A stretch of 64,000 bases of DNA, taken from Thermococcus bergensis. Lineage in GTDB: Archaea; Methanobacteriota_B; Thermococci; Thermococcales; Thermococcaceae. A model generated the notes under the pieces. The model made no database searches and was not told the DNA's origin. It worked only from the letters and a program-made list of their open reading frames with translations. This document shows positions 44,727 to 53,941 of this stretch, piece after piece (position 1 is the stretch's first letter; every line of letters starts with the position of its first letter). The position numbers and the translations under genes were made by a program. The stretch is taken from NCBI RefSeq assembly GCF_020386975.1, contig NZ_JABFNK010000004.1, forward strand, positions 1 through 64,000, given 5' to 3'.

Positions 44727-45656
44727 TCATACTGGCACCTCTACCTCATCGAGAATCTCCCTTATGACGTCCTCGCTCTTAACTCCTTCAATTTCATAGT
44801 CGGCCCTAACGATGAGCCTGTGCGCTAATACATAAGGGGCCATTTCCTTTATGTCGTCGGGTATCACGTAATCTCTCCCTCTGAGGAAAGCCAAGGCTTT
44901 CGAAGCATAAAGGAGATGCTCAGCAGCTCTTGGAGAGGCTCCAACCAAAAGTCTGTTGTCTTTTCTGGTTTTGGTGATTATTTCATATAGGTATTTCAGA
45001 ACCTCTTCACTAGTTGTGACCCTTCTAACCTGAGCCATTAAATTCAAGATCTGAGTTGGGGTGAATACCTGCTTTACTTCCCTAAACTCCCCCTTGTCTT
45101 TTCTAAGCAGCATTTCAAGTTCTTCCTCTTTATCGGGATAGCCCATCTCTATCCTCATCATAAATCTATCAACTTGGGCTTCTGGTAGGGTATAAACTCC
45201 TTCGTACTCCAATGGGTTTTTGGTTGCTATCAAGAGGAAGGGCTTCGGAAGAGGAAGGGTTCTTCCCTCTATTGTGACTTGACCCTCCTGCATTGCCTCA
45301 AGAAGAGCGGACTGTGTTTTTGGCTGAGCTCTGTTGATCTCATCCGCTACAACAACGTTAGCAAATATGGGCCCCTTCTTTATCTTGAATTCGCTAGTTC
45401 TTTGATCGTAGTAAACGGTTCCCACTATATCGGCGGGCAATAGATCAGGCGTTAGCTGAATTCTCGAAAATTCCAAACCGATGGCATGCGCAAAGCTCTT
45501 TGCTATTGTCGTTTTTGCAACTCCCGGCACACCCTCGAGGATCACATGTCCTTGGGCCAATAATGCAACCGCCAAAAGTTCTATAACATCATCTTTTCCA
45601 ACAACGGCATTGTGAATTTCAGCTTTGAGTTTTTCAAGGAATTCTTTACCATTCAT
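44727..45656 (-). CDS. moxR: MoxR-family AAA+ ATPase
   Basis: 309 residues. Walker A EGVPGVAKTTIAKSF (about 41-55), Walker B with VVVADEINRAQPKTQSALLE (about 107-126), sensor 1 in LIATKNPLEYEGVY and an arginine-rich AQVDRFMMRIEMGYP. MoxR proteins are chaperone-like ATPases that work with DUF58/VWA partners to mature or assemble other proteins. ATG 45656 follows GGGTGGTTAAA. It overlaps DUF58 by 4 bp and begins just as the DUF4350 gene ends. Its immediate partner is disrupted by IS982 copy D. Confidence 0.95.
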   Translation of the reverse strand: MNGKEFLEKLKAEIHNAVVGKDDVIELLAVALLAQGHVILEGVPGVAKTTIAKSFAHAIGLEFSRIQLTPDLLPADIVGTVYYDQRTSEFKIKKGPIFANVVVADEINRAQPKTQSALLEAMQEGQVTIEGRTLPLPKPFLLIATKNPLEYEGVYTLPEAQVDRFMMRIEMGYPDKEEELEMLLRKDKGEFREVKQVFTPTQILNLMAQVRRVTTSEEVLKYLYEIITKTRKDNRLLVGASPRAAEHLLYASKALAFLRGRDYVIPDDIKEMAPYVLAHRLIVRADYEIEGVKSEDVIREILDEVEVPV

Positions 45657-45657
45657 T

Positions 45658-46668
45658 TTAACCACCCAGCTTTTTTCCGGTGTTTATTTCCATTATTATC
45701 TTCCTAAGAACCTTTTCATCATAACCCTCTTTCTTTAACTCCTCTATCACATCATCCAAACTTTTTTCTTTTTCCTTAAAGATTTTGCCTAGCAGCACAT
45801 TTACAACCCTGCTTATTCCCTCTAAGATCAGGCCACTCTCAACGAGTATAGCCAGAATTGCCACTCCCAAAATCACATAAAAGACTTTCATCTTGTCCAA
45901 GCTTCTTTTAATAACCACCGTTCCAACGGCGTAGGGATTGAAGTTGGAGTGATGGGCCTCATCGATATAAATCGTATCTGCTTTTATGTAGTTCACAAAG
46001 TTCCTTATGAAGGGCTCGTTCTTCTCGAACATGTCGTTTATGAAAACACTTGGATCCGAAAACAGGATTATCTTTCCGTTTCCATACTCAAGTTCGCTCA
46101 TTATGGGGAGTTGCCTCTGGTTGTTTCCTATGACCGTCACTTTGCTCGTGTAAATTGAACCTTCGGCCCCAGCTATTACGGATGGGACGTTGAGTATCAA
46201 CTTATCCACTCCAACACTTAGCCTTGGATCCAAGATCCTCACGAGCTCTGGGAAGTTGTAGTTCTTTGAATAGAAGACATCAATGGGAACGAGACCGGTA
46301 AACCTGGCCGTTAAGTTTAGACCACTCAAAATGTCATTTCCGGTTCCAAAGTCATCTATTAGGACGAGAGTCCCCCCATTCTCCAGAAACTTCTTGATCT
46401 CATCAATCTCAAGGGAGGAATATCTCAAATCGGGCCCAAGGATCAAGAGAACGCCTTCTCTCTCACCAAGACCAAAGGAGTTATAGGAGGTTATTATGGG
46501 GATTATACTAGCTTCCTCATAGAGGAGCCTTCCAAAGTTTGAGGCCCCGTTCCATTTTGCATTGAAAACGCTGAAGTCTGTATTGGTATAGAACACGGGT
46601 ATGTTTAAAGGCATCACGAGAAGAAAGATACCGAATGCCATAAGAATAACATAGGCAGCTCTCTTCAT
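45658..46668 (-). CDS. DUF4350-type membrane-anchored protein of the MoxR operon
   Basis: 336 residues with one N-terminal helix (YVILMAFGIFLLVMPLNI), an extracellular GATase-like domain (GGTLVLIDDFGTGNDILSGL, then GNGKIILFSDPSVFINDMFE) and a second helix near residue 270 (MKVFYVILGVAILAILVE). The C-terminus is charged. The fold and gene position match DUF4350 proteins in MoxR/DUF58/DUF4129 operons, whose client is unknown. ATGA overlap with the upstream gene. Confidence 0.75.
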   Translation of the reverse strand: MKRAAYVILMAFGIFLLVMPLNIPVFYTNTDFSVFNAKWNGASNFGRLLYEEASIIPIITSYNSFGLGEREGVLLILGPDLRYSSLEIDEIKKFLENGGTLVLIDDFGTGNDILSGLNLTARFTGLVPIDVFYSKNYNFPELVRILDPRLSVGVDKLILNVPSVIAGAEGSIYTSKVTVIGNNQRQLPIMSELEYGNGKIILFSDPSVFINDMFEKNEPFIRNFVNYIKADTIYIDEAHHSNFNPYAVGTVVIKRSLDKMKVFYVILGVAILAILVESGLILEGISRVVNVLLGKIFKEKEKSLDDVIEELKKEGYDEKVLRKIIMEINTGKKLGG

Positions 46669-47768
46669 AACTCCTCCCTCACTATAAATGATGCTATAAA
46701 ACTAGCAACGTTTCTAAGGAATTCAAGGACATCTTGCCTTCTTAAGGGTCTTTTGCCGTAAACGTGTTTCTCATGGATGCGTGTAATCCTTTCAAAGTAG
46801 TAGGAAAAGTTCTCTCCCCTTAACCTGCTGATAAGCTCTCTTGGAGTGATACTTGGCTTGAGGTTGTAATACTTGAGCAGCTTTTGGTATACGTCTCTAT
46901 ACATCTCTCTGAGGGACATTATTTTTCTTCTCTTTTCTAGTTCTTCCATCTTTTCGATCTTTTCAAGCTCTTCAAGGGCTTTCATAAGTTTTACGAACTC
47001 TTCATCGCTTATGCCAGTTCTTCTTCTTATGTACGCCTTTCTTGCTAGGTATCCAATGCCGCCCAAGAGAATCAGAATCAAGGCAAAGAGAAGGAACTCC
47101 ATTATGGAAAACTCAACCACTTCAATGCTTATAACATTCGACTTTGCTTCATCGTAGTACTGATTCCCAGGGAAATAAGCGTAAATCTCATGTTGGCCGG
47201 TGTTGTTAAAACCAAGTTCAACTTCAAAATTCTTGGATGCTTGGAAGGATTTGTAGAGTGTACCATCAACGTACATCTCTATCGGAACTTCCCCATTAAC
47301 TCCCGTTATCTCACCAATTATCTTTACAGTTTCTCCTTCTTTGATCTGATCTCTATCGGCCTTTATGGTTATTCTAACAGGATATTTGAGGAATACAAGA
47401 TCAAGGGATGCTTTGCTTTTAGCATAAATCTCGTTACCGGGATATGTAACTTTCACTATTTTTCTTCCACTCTCACTACTCGTAACGTTGAATGAAAAAT
47501 CTCCATCAGGGGAGGTTATTAACCCGAATCTCTTGCCATCAACCTCTCCAAATACTTCTTCTCCTTTTAGGGGCCTTCCATAATAATCCCTTAGAGTACC
47601 ACTCACCCTTATGCTCTCGTTGATATATGCACTTCCCTTAGAAGAGAGAATTATTCTCGTGGGAATCTTCACCACGTTAATTACAAGGACGTTTGATTTC
47701 TCAACATTTCCGTCCTTCACTCCAGTTGCAAAAACCTCATACTTACCAACCGTGTCAAAGGAATACAC

Positions 47769-48700
47769 ACCCTAGTTCCCACCATCTGTGAAGTTGTATA
47801 ATCTGTCCAGATTCACGGCCAGAATCGCCCCTAAAATCCTGACAGCTAACCCCCTCAAACTAACACTCCTGCTCGGCCTCAGAAGAAACTCAGAAAACTT
47901 CGAAAACAAAGTCTCAATCCTCCTGCGAAAGTCAGACAAGTACTTGTAAAACTTCTTCTCCTCCAGATTACTAACCTGATTCTCCCGCTTCACCGGCGTG
48001 TAAACAACGCCAAACCTCAGAAATTCCTCCTGAAGTTCTCTACTAACGTAACCCTTATCCAAAAACAGAAAACAGCCAGAAAACTCCTCAACAATCACCC
48101 AGAACTTTTCCCTGACAACACTCACATCATGCTTATTCGCCGGATCAACAGACAGTAAAGCCAGCAAATTTCCATCAGAGTAACAGGTCAGCTTGTACCC
48201 ATAGTAAAACTTTTTTTAGAGGGAACAAACCCAACTGCGGGCTTTTCAGAGATGATTTCTGAAGAACCCTTCTTCTCCTTCCTGTTTTTTCTGGCCAACT
48301 CCTTGGTCTGAATGGGCTTTGAGTCCAGTATTCTAACGTATTCTCTGGCGTGTTTTTTGAATAATTCTTCCTGCGCTAGGAGCAGGAGTTTTTCGTGCCT
48401 GTTCAAGCGTTCTGTTAGTTTGTTGTACCTGATTTTTGGGAACAGCTTCATTTCTTCGATTAGGACTCTGTAAGCGTGCTTGTAAACTCCTCCGAAGTGC
48501 AGGTGGGCTAGTATTGCGAAGGTTATCAGGTCGTAGAGGCTGATTACTTCCCTGCGAGTGTTTTTCGGGTAGTGTTTGCTGATTATCGGATAGATTTCGG
48601 ATTTTATGATCAGGATTTCCTGCTGAAAGTTCATAACAACCACCAATCAACCAAAAGACTTAAGTGCTTATAACTCTAACGATCTAATGGGAACTAGGGT
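47769..48700 (-). mobile_element. IS982-type insertion sequence, copy E
   Basis: 932 bp, 8-bp duplication GAATACAC (47761-47768, 48701-48708). The 8-bp size is confirmed by restoration of the host frame. Confidence 0.95.
47772..48634 (-). CDS. IS982-type transposase (copy E)
   Basis: 287 aa via T7 at 48211-48217. Belongs with copy C (NTRREV, HFGGVYK, FTDGGN) but has RELQEEFLRF. Confidence 0.8.
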
Positions 48701-50095
48701 GAATACACATAAGAAAATCTACCATCTTTAGCCCTCAAAACTATGGTTTGGTTTTCGATATGGAGGTAAACAGTATCAAAGCCCGAAGCATAGCCGTAAA
48801 AGGTAACATTATCATAGACAAAGGGGTTGAGGTTTGAGGCATAAAGGATCAATAAATCGGGAGGCAATATGTTGTAGGCGTTCAAAACCTTCTCATAGGC
48901 AAAGTACATTCTCTTGATTTTCTCCAACTTCTCTCTAAGGGAGGATGTATCGAGAGTTAAAATGATGTTGTCTTCATCAATGAACTCAAAGGTATCAATC
49001 ACATCAAGGACTCTCTCAGCACTCGAAATCCCCTTTCCCATCATTTCTAACCCTTGGCTTGCATTAACGTAGGCATACCAGTCGTTTGTCCCTTTAACGA
49101 CTTCTATGTTATCCAAGAAGAGCTTCTGGCCAAGAGCTATATCCCTTAAACCCACGCTAAGCTCTAGAAAAGGGGGTAGATAATTTTCAACCTTTGACTC
49201 TATTCCAAAGGACTTATAGAACTCTATCTCATCTCTAGTTGTGTTTAGTTTCGTTTCAACATTAATAGCGTAGTAAAGGCTCTCGTTATCCTCGGCAATT
49301 ATCTTATCAAGGGCCATCTCAGAGTAAAGAAGGATAACTCTAAAATAGATATAAATCCCCTTATCGTTCTCATAGGCGGTCTCATATTCAAAATGCCTTT
49401 CCATGGCTAATCCAAAACCGCTGAAGACCAAAAGTGTGATAATGATTAAAGCTACACTGTTCTTCATTTTCCCTCAAACTTAAAAGACAATGACAAACAT
49501 TTTAAAGTTAATGGTTTTAAAGTAAAAGGGGTAAAACCATGAGGGCAGAAAAGATAGCAAGCGCTCTTTTAGCAGGCATTGGGGCTTTTTTGTTGATCTA
49601 TGGGGCAATAAGTTCCAATCAGACCCAGATTAATTTGGGCTTTGCCGGGCTGTTTCTAGGCTTTGTAGTCTTTACATTCAAATCTAAGGATTACGTTAAA
49701 AGAGAAGCCCTTGACAACTTAATACTTCCCTACATCGAGACCCTTCGGCGCATGGTAAGGGATTTGGGCCTTGAAGGTAACGCTCTCTACATACCTCCCT
49801 ATGAAAACATGCCTGAGGGAGGAAATTTCATCCCCCTACATGAAGATTTTGATCTTGACCTTGGAAGGATGGATGAGGAGACGGTTTTTTTTGACCAATG
49901 TGGCTAATGAGAGGCAGATGGGACTTTTAATAAGGCCAACAGGAGTTGATCTTGTTAAAAAGTTTGAGGAATATTCTGAAAGCTCACTTGATGGAAGCGG
50001 CCCTTCAACAGTTGAGAGCGTTGCATCTTCTGTTTTGAGGGCCTTTGATCTTGCCAAAGGAGTCCATATAGAGGAAAATGAAAAAGAATTTAGGA

Positions 50096-51027
50096 ACCCT
50101 AGTTCCCACCACCTGTGAAGTTGTATAATCTGTCCAGATTCACGGCCAGAATCGCCCCTAAAATCCTGACAGCTAACCCCCTCAAACTAACACTCCTGCT
50201 CGGCCTCAGAAGAAACTCAGAAAACTTCGAAAACAAAGTCTCAATCCTCCTGCGAAAGTCAGACAAGTACTTGTAAAACTTCTTCTCCTCCAGATTACTA
50301 ATCTGATTCCCCCGCTTTACTGGCGTGTAAACAACGCCAAACCTCAGAAATTCCTCCTCGAGCCCCCTGCTAACATACCCCTTATCCAAAAACAGAAAAC
50401 AGCCGGAAAACTCCTCAACAATCACCCAGAACTTTTCCCGGACAACACTCACATCATGCTTATTCGCCGGATCAACAGACAGTAAAGCCAGCAAATTTCC
50501 ATCAGAGTAACAGGTCAGCTTGTACCCATAGTAAAACTTTTTTTAGAGGGAACAAACCCAACTGCGGGCTTTTCAGAGATGACTTCTGAAGAACCCTCCT
50601 TATCCTTCCTGTTTTTTCTGGCCAACTCCTTGGTCTGAATGGGCTTTGAGTCCAGTATTCTAACGTATTCTCTGGCGTGTTTTTTGAATAATTCTTCCTG
50701 TGCTAGGAGTAGGAGTTTTTCGTGCCTGTTCAAGCGTTCTGTTAGTTTGTTGTACCTGATTTTGGGGAACAGTTTCATTTCTTCGATTAGGACTCTGTAA
50801 GCGTGCTTGTAAACTCCGTTAAAGTGCAAGTGTGCTAGTATTGCGAAGGTTATTAGGTCGTAGAGGCTGATTATTTCCCTGTGAGTGTTTTTCGGGTAGT
50901 GTTTGCTGATTATCGGATAGATTTCGGATTTTATGATCAGGATTTCCTGCTGAAAGTTCATAACAACCACCAATCAACCAAAAAACTTAAGTACTTATAA
51001 CCCTAACGATCTAATGGGAACTAGGGT
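50096..51027 (-). mobile_element. IS982-type insertion sequence, copy F
   Basis: 932 bp, 7-bp duplication TTTAGGA (50089-50095, 51028-51034). Outer ends resemble copy A. Confidence 0.95.
50099..50961 (-). CDS. IS982-type transposase (copy F)
   Basis: 287 aa via T7 at 50538-50544. The N-terminal half matches copies B/D, the C-terminal half matches copy A (RGLEEEFLRF, KRGNQISN), a mosaic that suggests gene conversion between copies. Confidence 0.8.
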
Positions 51028-51227
51028 TTTAGGATTATCGTAAAGCCAACGAACATGGAGATATGCAGGGCTAGCATAGAAAGTTGCAACCAAACGGCCT
51101 GTCCGGTGTGCTCATCAGTTCTCTTGGCTCTTGCAAAAGGCACAGGTGAAGTTTTGGAAAGTGAGAACTTTACAATAACGGAGTACGGAATTGAAATAAA
51201 AGCCAAAAAGCTCGGGGGAGTTAGGGA

Positions 51228-51470
51228 ATGGATGTAGAGGACTATATTCTGCTTTTCCTCTCCATATGGGTCCTCATTTCCGCATTGGTGACGGGGAGTA
51301 TTGATGTATTTCTCACCTTAACCCTTATAGGTCTCCTCATAACCCTCGAAGTTGGGAGTCTCTTCTTAAGCAAAGAACAGAAAGAAAGCCTAAAGCCCCT
51401 GGTCGAGCTTCTACTCGTAATATTTGCCATAATAGTGATGAAAAAGGTCTACGAGGTTTTGAGTGGTTAA
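51228..51470 (+). CDS. Small membrane protein, two to three helices
   Basis: 80 residues: YILLFLSIWVLISALVTGSI, FLTLTLIGLLITLEVGSLFL and LVELLLVIFAIIVMKKVYE are hydrophobic. Its ATG overlaps the last codons of the gene at 49539, so it is translationally coupled to it. The break in the upstream gene may reduce its expression. No family recognised. Confidence 0.7.
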   Translation: MDVEDYILLFLSIWVLISALVTGSIDVFLTLTLIGLLITLEVGSLFLSKEQKESLKPLVELLLVIFAIIVMKKVYEVLSG

Positions 51471-51569
51471 AACACATGTTTTTACCTGTTCAATTTTGAC
51501 AAAGTAAGGCTAAGCTTATCGAGGGAAAACTATTTTAAAGGCCCCAAGTCCTTTAGTATTGGTGGTTAA

Positions 51570-52556
51570 ATGAGCTGGAAAGATTACTGGGATTTGATAA
51601 CGATCATCGTGCTTTCACTTGTTCTCGACGTTATTATCGCTTTCTATCCCGAAAGCTTGCTTAGAAAAGCCCTTGGTTTAGCCTTTGTGCTCTTCTTTCC
51701 AGGCTATGTTTTCATAACGGCCCTTTTCCCCGAGAAAAAAGAGCTCGACAACATTGAAAGATTGGCCTTAAGCTTTGGCCTGAGCATTGCAATTGTGCCC
51801 CTCATAGGTTTGCTCCTAAACTACACCCCCTGGGGAATAAGGTTAATTCCTATCCTCGTGAGCTTAACAATCTTCAACGTAATCTTTGCCCTTGTAGCAA
51901 TATACAGAAGAGCTAATGCCATTAACCCCTGGATTCCAAGGATAAGCATTGAGAAAATAAAGGAAGAGCTCGAGTGGGAACAGTCAAGCAGGCTAGACAA
52001 GGCTTTGACGGTGATTCTTGTAATAGCTATAATCACCTCCATTGGCACCCTTGCCTATGTTGTAACACATCCCAGGGCCGGAGAAAAGTTCACAGAGTTC
52101 TACATTCTTGGCCCAGAGGGAAAAGCCGACGATTATCCCACGGAGCTCTTTGTCGGAGAGAACGGTACCGTCATTCTGGGAATAGCAAACCACGAGTACC
52201 AGAACGTTACCTACCACGTCGAGATATGGCTTGTGAATTTAACCTACGACTTCGAAACTAACAGAACCATTATACATAATATGTACCTTATGGATTATTT
52301 CAACGTCACTTTACCCCACAAGCCCGTTAGCCTTGAGGGCAACTGGACGCCGCAGTGGGAGATGAACTACACATTCAACATTGATAAGCCCGGAAAGTGG
52401 CAGCTCTGGTTCTTGCTCTTTAAGGACGAGAGACCCCCACTTCCAGAGCCGATAAATGGAGACTACGCCCAAACAAGCGCCACTCAGAGAATTCTTGACG
52501 CAATTGAGGGAAAAATACAGTCCTTGAAGCTCAACATTGAGGTTAGGGAGATTTAA
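51570..52556 (+). CDS. DUF1616-family membrane protein
   Basis: 328 residues. Four N-terminal helices include ALGLAFVLFFPGYVFITALF and IERLALSFGLSIAIVPLIGL, the DUF1616 signature. A fifth helix (LTVILVIAIITSIGTLAYVV) is followed by an extracellular beta-rich domain (FTEFYILGPEGKADDYPTEL; NGTVILGIANHEYQNVTYHV) with several N-x-S/T sequons that AglB could glycosylate. Such proteins often sit near glycan genes; their role is unknown. ATG after GGTGGTTAA. Confidence 0.82.
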   Translation: MSWKDYWDLITIIVLSLVLDVIIAFYPESLLRKALGLAFVLFFPGYVFITALFPEKKELDNIERLALSFGLSIAIVPLIGLLLNYTPWGIRLIPILVSLTIFNVIFALVAIYRRANAINPWIPRISIEKIKEELEWEQSSRLDKALTVILVIAIITSIGTLAYVVTHPRAGEKFTEFYILGPEGKADDYPTELFVGENGTVILGIANHEYQNVTYHVEIWLVNLTYDFETNRTIIHNMYLMDYFNVTLPHKPVSLEGNWTPQWEMNYTFNIDKPGKWQLWFLLFKDERPPLPEPINGDYAQTSATQRILDAIEGKIQSLKLNIEVREI

Positions 52557-52742
52557 TCTTTTGTATCTAATTGTTTATGTCTTCATATTTCTCAGATCCT
52601 CCCACTGATCTCTCCCTGCCCTGAAGGGTAGGGCTTTCGAAAGAAACTAGATTCTCTGTCAATGAAACCCACTATACTCACCTGCTGAGGTATTCATCAA
52701 GTGAATACAGGAGTTACATGCGACTTCAAAATATTGAGGATA
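52557..52742. other. Intergenic stretch with a possible IS200/IS605 end remnant
   Basis: Contains CCTGCCCTGAAGGGTAGGGCT (52617-52637), a hairpin similar in layout to the ends of the IS605 element at 22332 (GCCCTxxAGGGC). No transposase or second end is nearby. Nothing else recognised. Confidence 0.3.
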
Positions 52743-52752
52743 TGCGTATACA

Positions 52753-53621
52753 GGGCGTGTTTAGTTTCACCCCCTGTTATTTAAACAGTATTTGACTCTG
52801 AGGAGGATTTTCAGACCATAACACATTACCCCAAGCAGGATTCGGGTTACAGTAGTCTTTTTCAGAAAACAGGGGATCCTACTGCCAAACCACGTTGTAA
52901 ACGCACCCCAGAACCCCTCATGAGGATTCCTATGCCTGTACTCTTCTTCAGAAAACACTCTGTCTCTCTTCTTACTACCAAAACCACCTGGAGCGTTCTT
53001 AGTTTTCTTAACAATCGGCCGATAACCCTTTTCCACCACAGTGTTCAGAACTTTCTTTGAATCATAAGCCCCATCAGCATAAAAATTCCCAGAACCCCCC
53101 GGCAGGAGTTCAATCAGCTCGTTCTCAGAAGTTGTGATCTTCACAGCAACCGGATACAGTAAACCCGGCAGGATTCTCGTTATTGCCTGAACTTCTATCC
53201 TGCCCTTTTTTTATTTGTAATAATGGTTGAGTCTGCTTGAGTGCTGGCGTAGGGTAATTTCTGGAGTTTTTTCAGGAGGTGGTTTGTCAGTTCTTCGAGG
53301 TTCAGCTTTTTCTCCCAGTTGTGGAGGGTTGAGTAGTGAATGTTTGCTCCGAAGAATTTTCTGCCGTAGTGCTGGGCGTCTCTGAGAGGTAGGTTGTAGT
53401 ATTGTTTAAAGAGGAGTATTGCCAGTATTGTTTTTACTGGAAATTTTTTGGATTTTGGCAGGTTCTTCAGCTTTCCTTCTGATTCGAAGTCTGCTAAAAC
53501 GTCAAGAATTGCGAATGCCACGCTTTCAGGGTCTTTGAGTCTGTGATCCCATCTGGGGATCACGACAACCACCCGAAAGAATTCAGCAAAAACCCTAATA
53601 AAGGTTACTATAAACACGCCC
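52753..53621 (-). mobile_element. 869-bp IS4/IS5-superfamily-like element, copy 3
   Basis: 10-bp duplication TGCGTATACA (52743-52752, 53622-53631). Lies 56 bp upstream of the vapB start and in inverse orientation to copy 4. Confidence 0.95.
52767..53563 (-). CDS. DDE transposase in two frames (copy 3)
   Basis: 265 aa through T7 at 53206-53212; protein identical to the inner copy at 37227. Confidence 0.75.
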
Positions 53622-53635
53622 TGCGTATACAAAAC

Positions 53636-53645
53636 ACTTATATAT
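53636..53645 (+). promoter_or_regulatory. TATA box of vapBC
   Basis: ACTTATATATCTG about 38 bases before the vapB ATG, only a few bases from the inserted IS end. The insertion leaves the core TATA but removes native sequence further upstream. Confidence 0.5.
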
Positions 53646-53677
53646 CTGTATTACAAATATGCTTGTAGGTGAATTAC

Positions 53678-53908
53678 ATGGGAAACGTTGTTAGTATTCG
53701 TGTTCCACCAGAAATCAAGCGTGAAATGGATAAGCTAAAGGGCGAGATTAACTGGAGTGAGGAAATAAGGAGGTTCATAAAGAAGAAGATAGAGGAACAT
53801 AAAAAGAGAAAAGCTCTCCAAGAGGTTATAGATTACATCCAAGCCTTGCCTGAAGCACCAAAGGGAACAGCACAAAAGTTAGTGAGGGAGGACCGTGATA
53901 GTCATTGA
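53678..53908 (+). CDS. vapB: VapB-type antitoxin, ribbon-helix-helix
   Basis: 76 residues. NVVSIRVPPEIKREMDKLKG is a ribbon-helix-helix start that binds the operator; the C-terminal half (KRKALQEVIDYIQALPEAPK) would wrap the toxin. ATG 53678 has TAGGTGAATTAC before it. The stop overlaps the vapC GTG by 14 bp, the usual coupling of antitoxin and toxin. It is intact while its toxin is broken. Confidence 0.88.
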   Translation: MGNVVSIRVPPEIKREMDKLKGEINWSEEIRRFIKKKIEEHKKRKALQEVIDYIQALPEAPKGTAQKLVREDRDSH

Positions 53909-53941
53909 CTCCTCAGTTTTTTCAAAGTTTTTGTTAAAGGA

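Larger units (their letters stand above)
42505..44730 (-). pseudogene. DUF58 protein of the MoxR operon, split by IS982 copy D
   Basis: Two helices at the N-terminus, a beta-rich domain, then the DUF58 signature LKGLREYLPGDDLRRIDWKA (R-x-Y-x-GD-x-R-x-IDW). The IS enters after EWEGDIY. Removing 43129-44060 and one GATAAAT copy joins it to LVLDATKEMRKGLRR, a von-Willebrand-A-like domain with a D-x-T metal site, giving 428 residues. DUF58 proteins act with MoxR AAA ATPases. The 3' half retains an internal ATG but lacks the DUF58 core. Confidence 0.9.
46665..49467 (-). pseudogene. Secreted/membrane protein with Ig-like repeats and DUF4129-type tail, split by IS982 copy E
   Basis: Signal peptide (MKNSVALIIITLLVFSGFGL), a helical extracellular part, two or more beta-sandwich repeats (ILSSKGSAYINESIRVSGTL; ITIKADRDQIKEGETVKIIG), a membrane helix (FLLFALILILLGGIGYLARK) and a cytoplasmic tail with DUF4129-like KLLKYYNLKPSITPRELISR. 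Removing 47769-48700 and one GAATACAC copy gives 1863 bp, 620 residues, reading FSYVYSFDTVGKYEVF through the join. First gene of the MoxR operon, so the insertion may also affect the genes downstream. Confidence 0.88.
49539..51237 (+). pseudogene. Membrane protein of unknown function, frameshifted and split by IS982 copy F
   Basis: N-terminal pair of helices (IASALLAGIGAFLLIYGAIS; LGFAGLFLGFVVFTFK), then a soluble domain with IPPYENMPEGGNFIPLHEDF and RQMGLLIRPTGVDLVKKFEE, ending AKKLGGVREWM. Two lesions: a run of eight T at 49885-49892 where seven keep the frame (ETVFLTNVANERQ), and IS982 at 50096-51027 with TTTAGGA duplication. Correcting both gives 252 residues. The TACPVCSSVLLALAKGTGE segment is notable for two Cys. 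Divergent from the MoxR operon, so a functional link is plausible. Confidence 0.8.

Noticed and set aside
42505-44730. Treating the DUF58 halves as two separate genes
   Set aside because: Exact removal of the IS and one GATAAAT copy joins them in one 428-aa frame.
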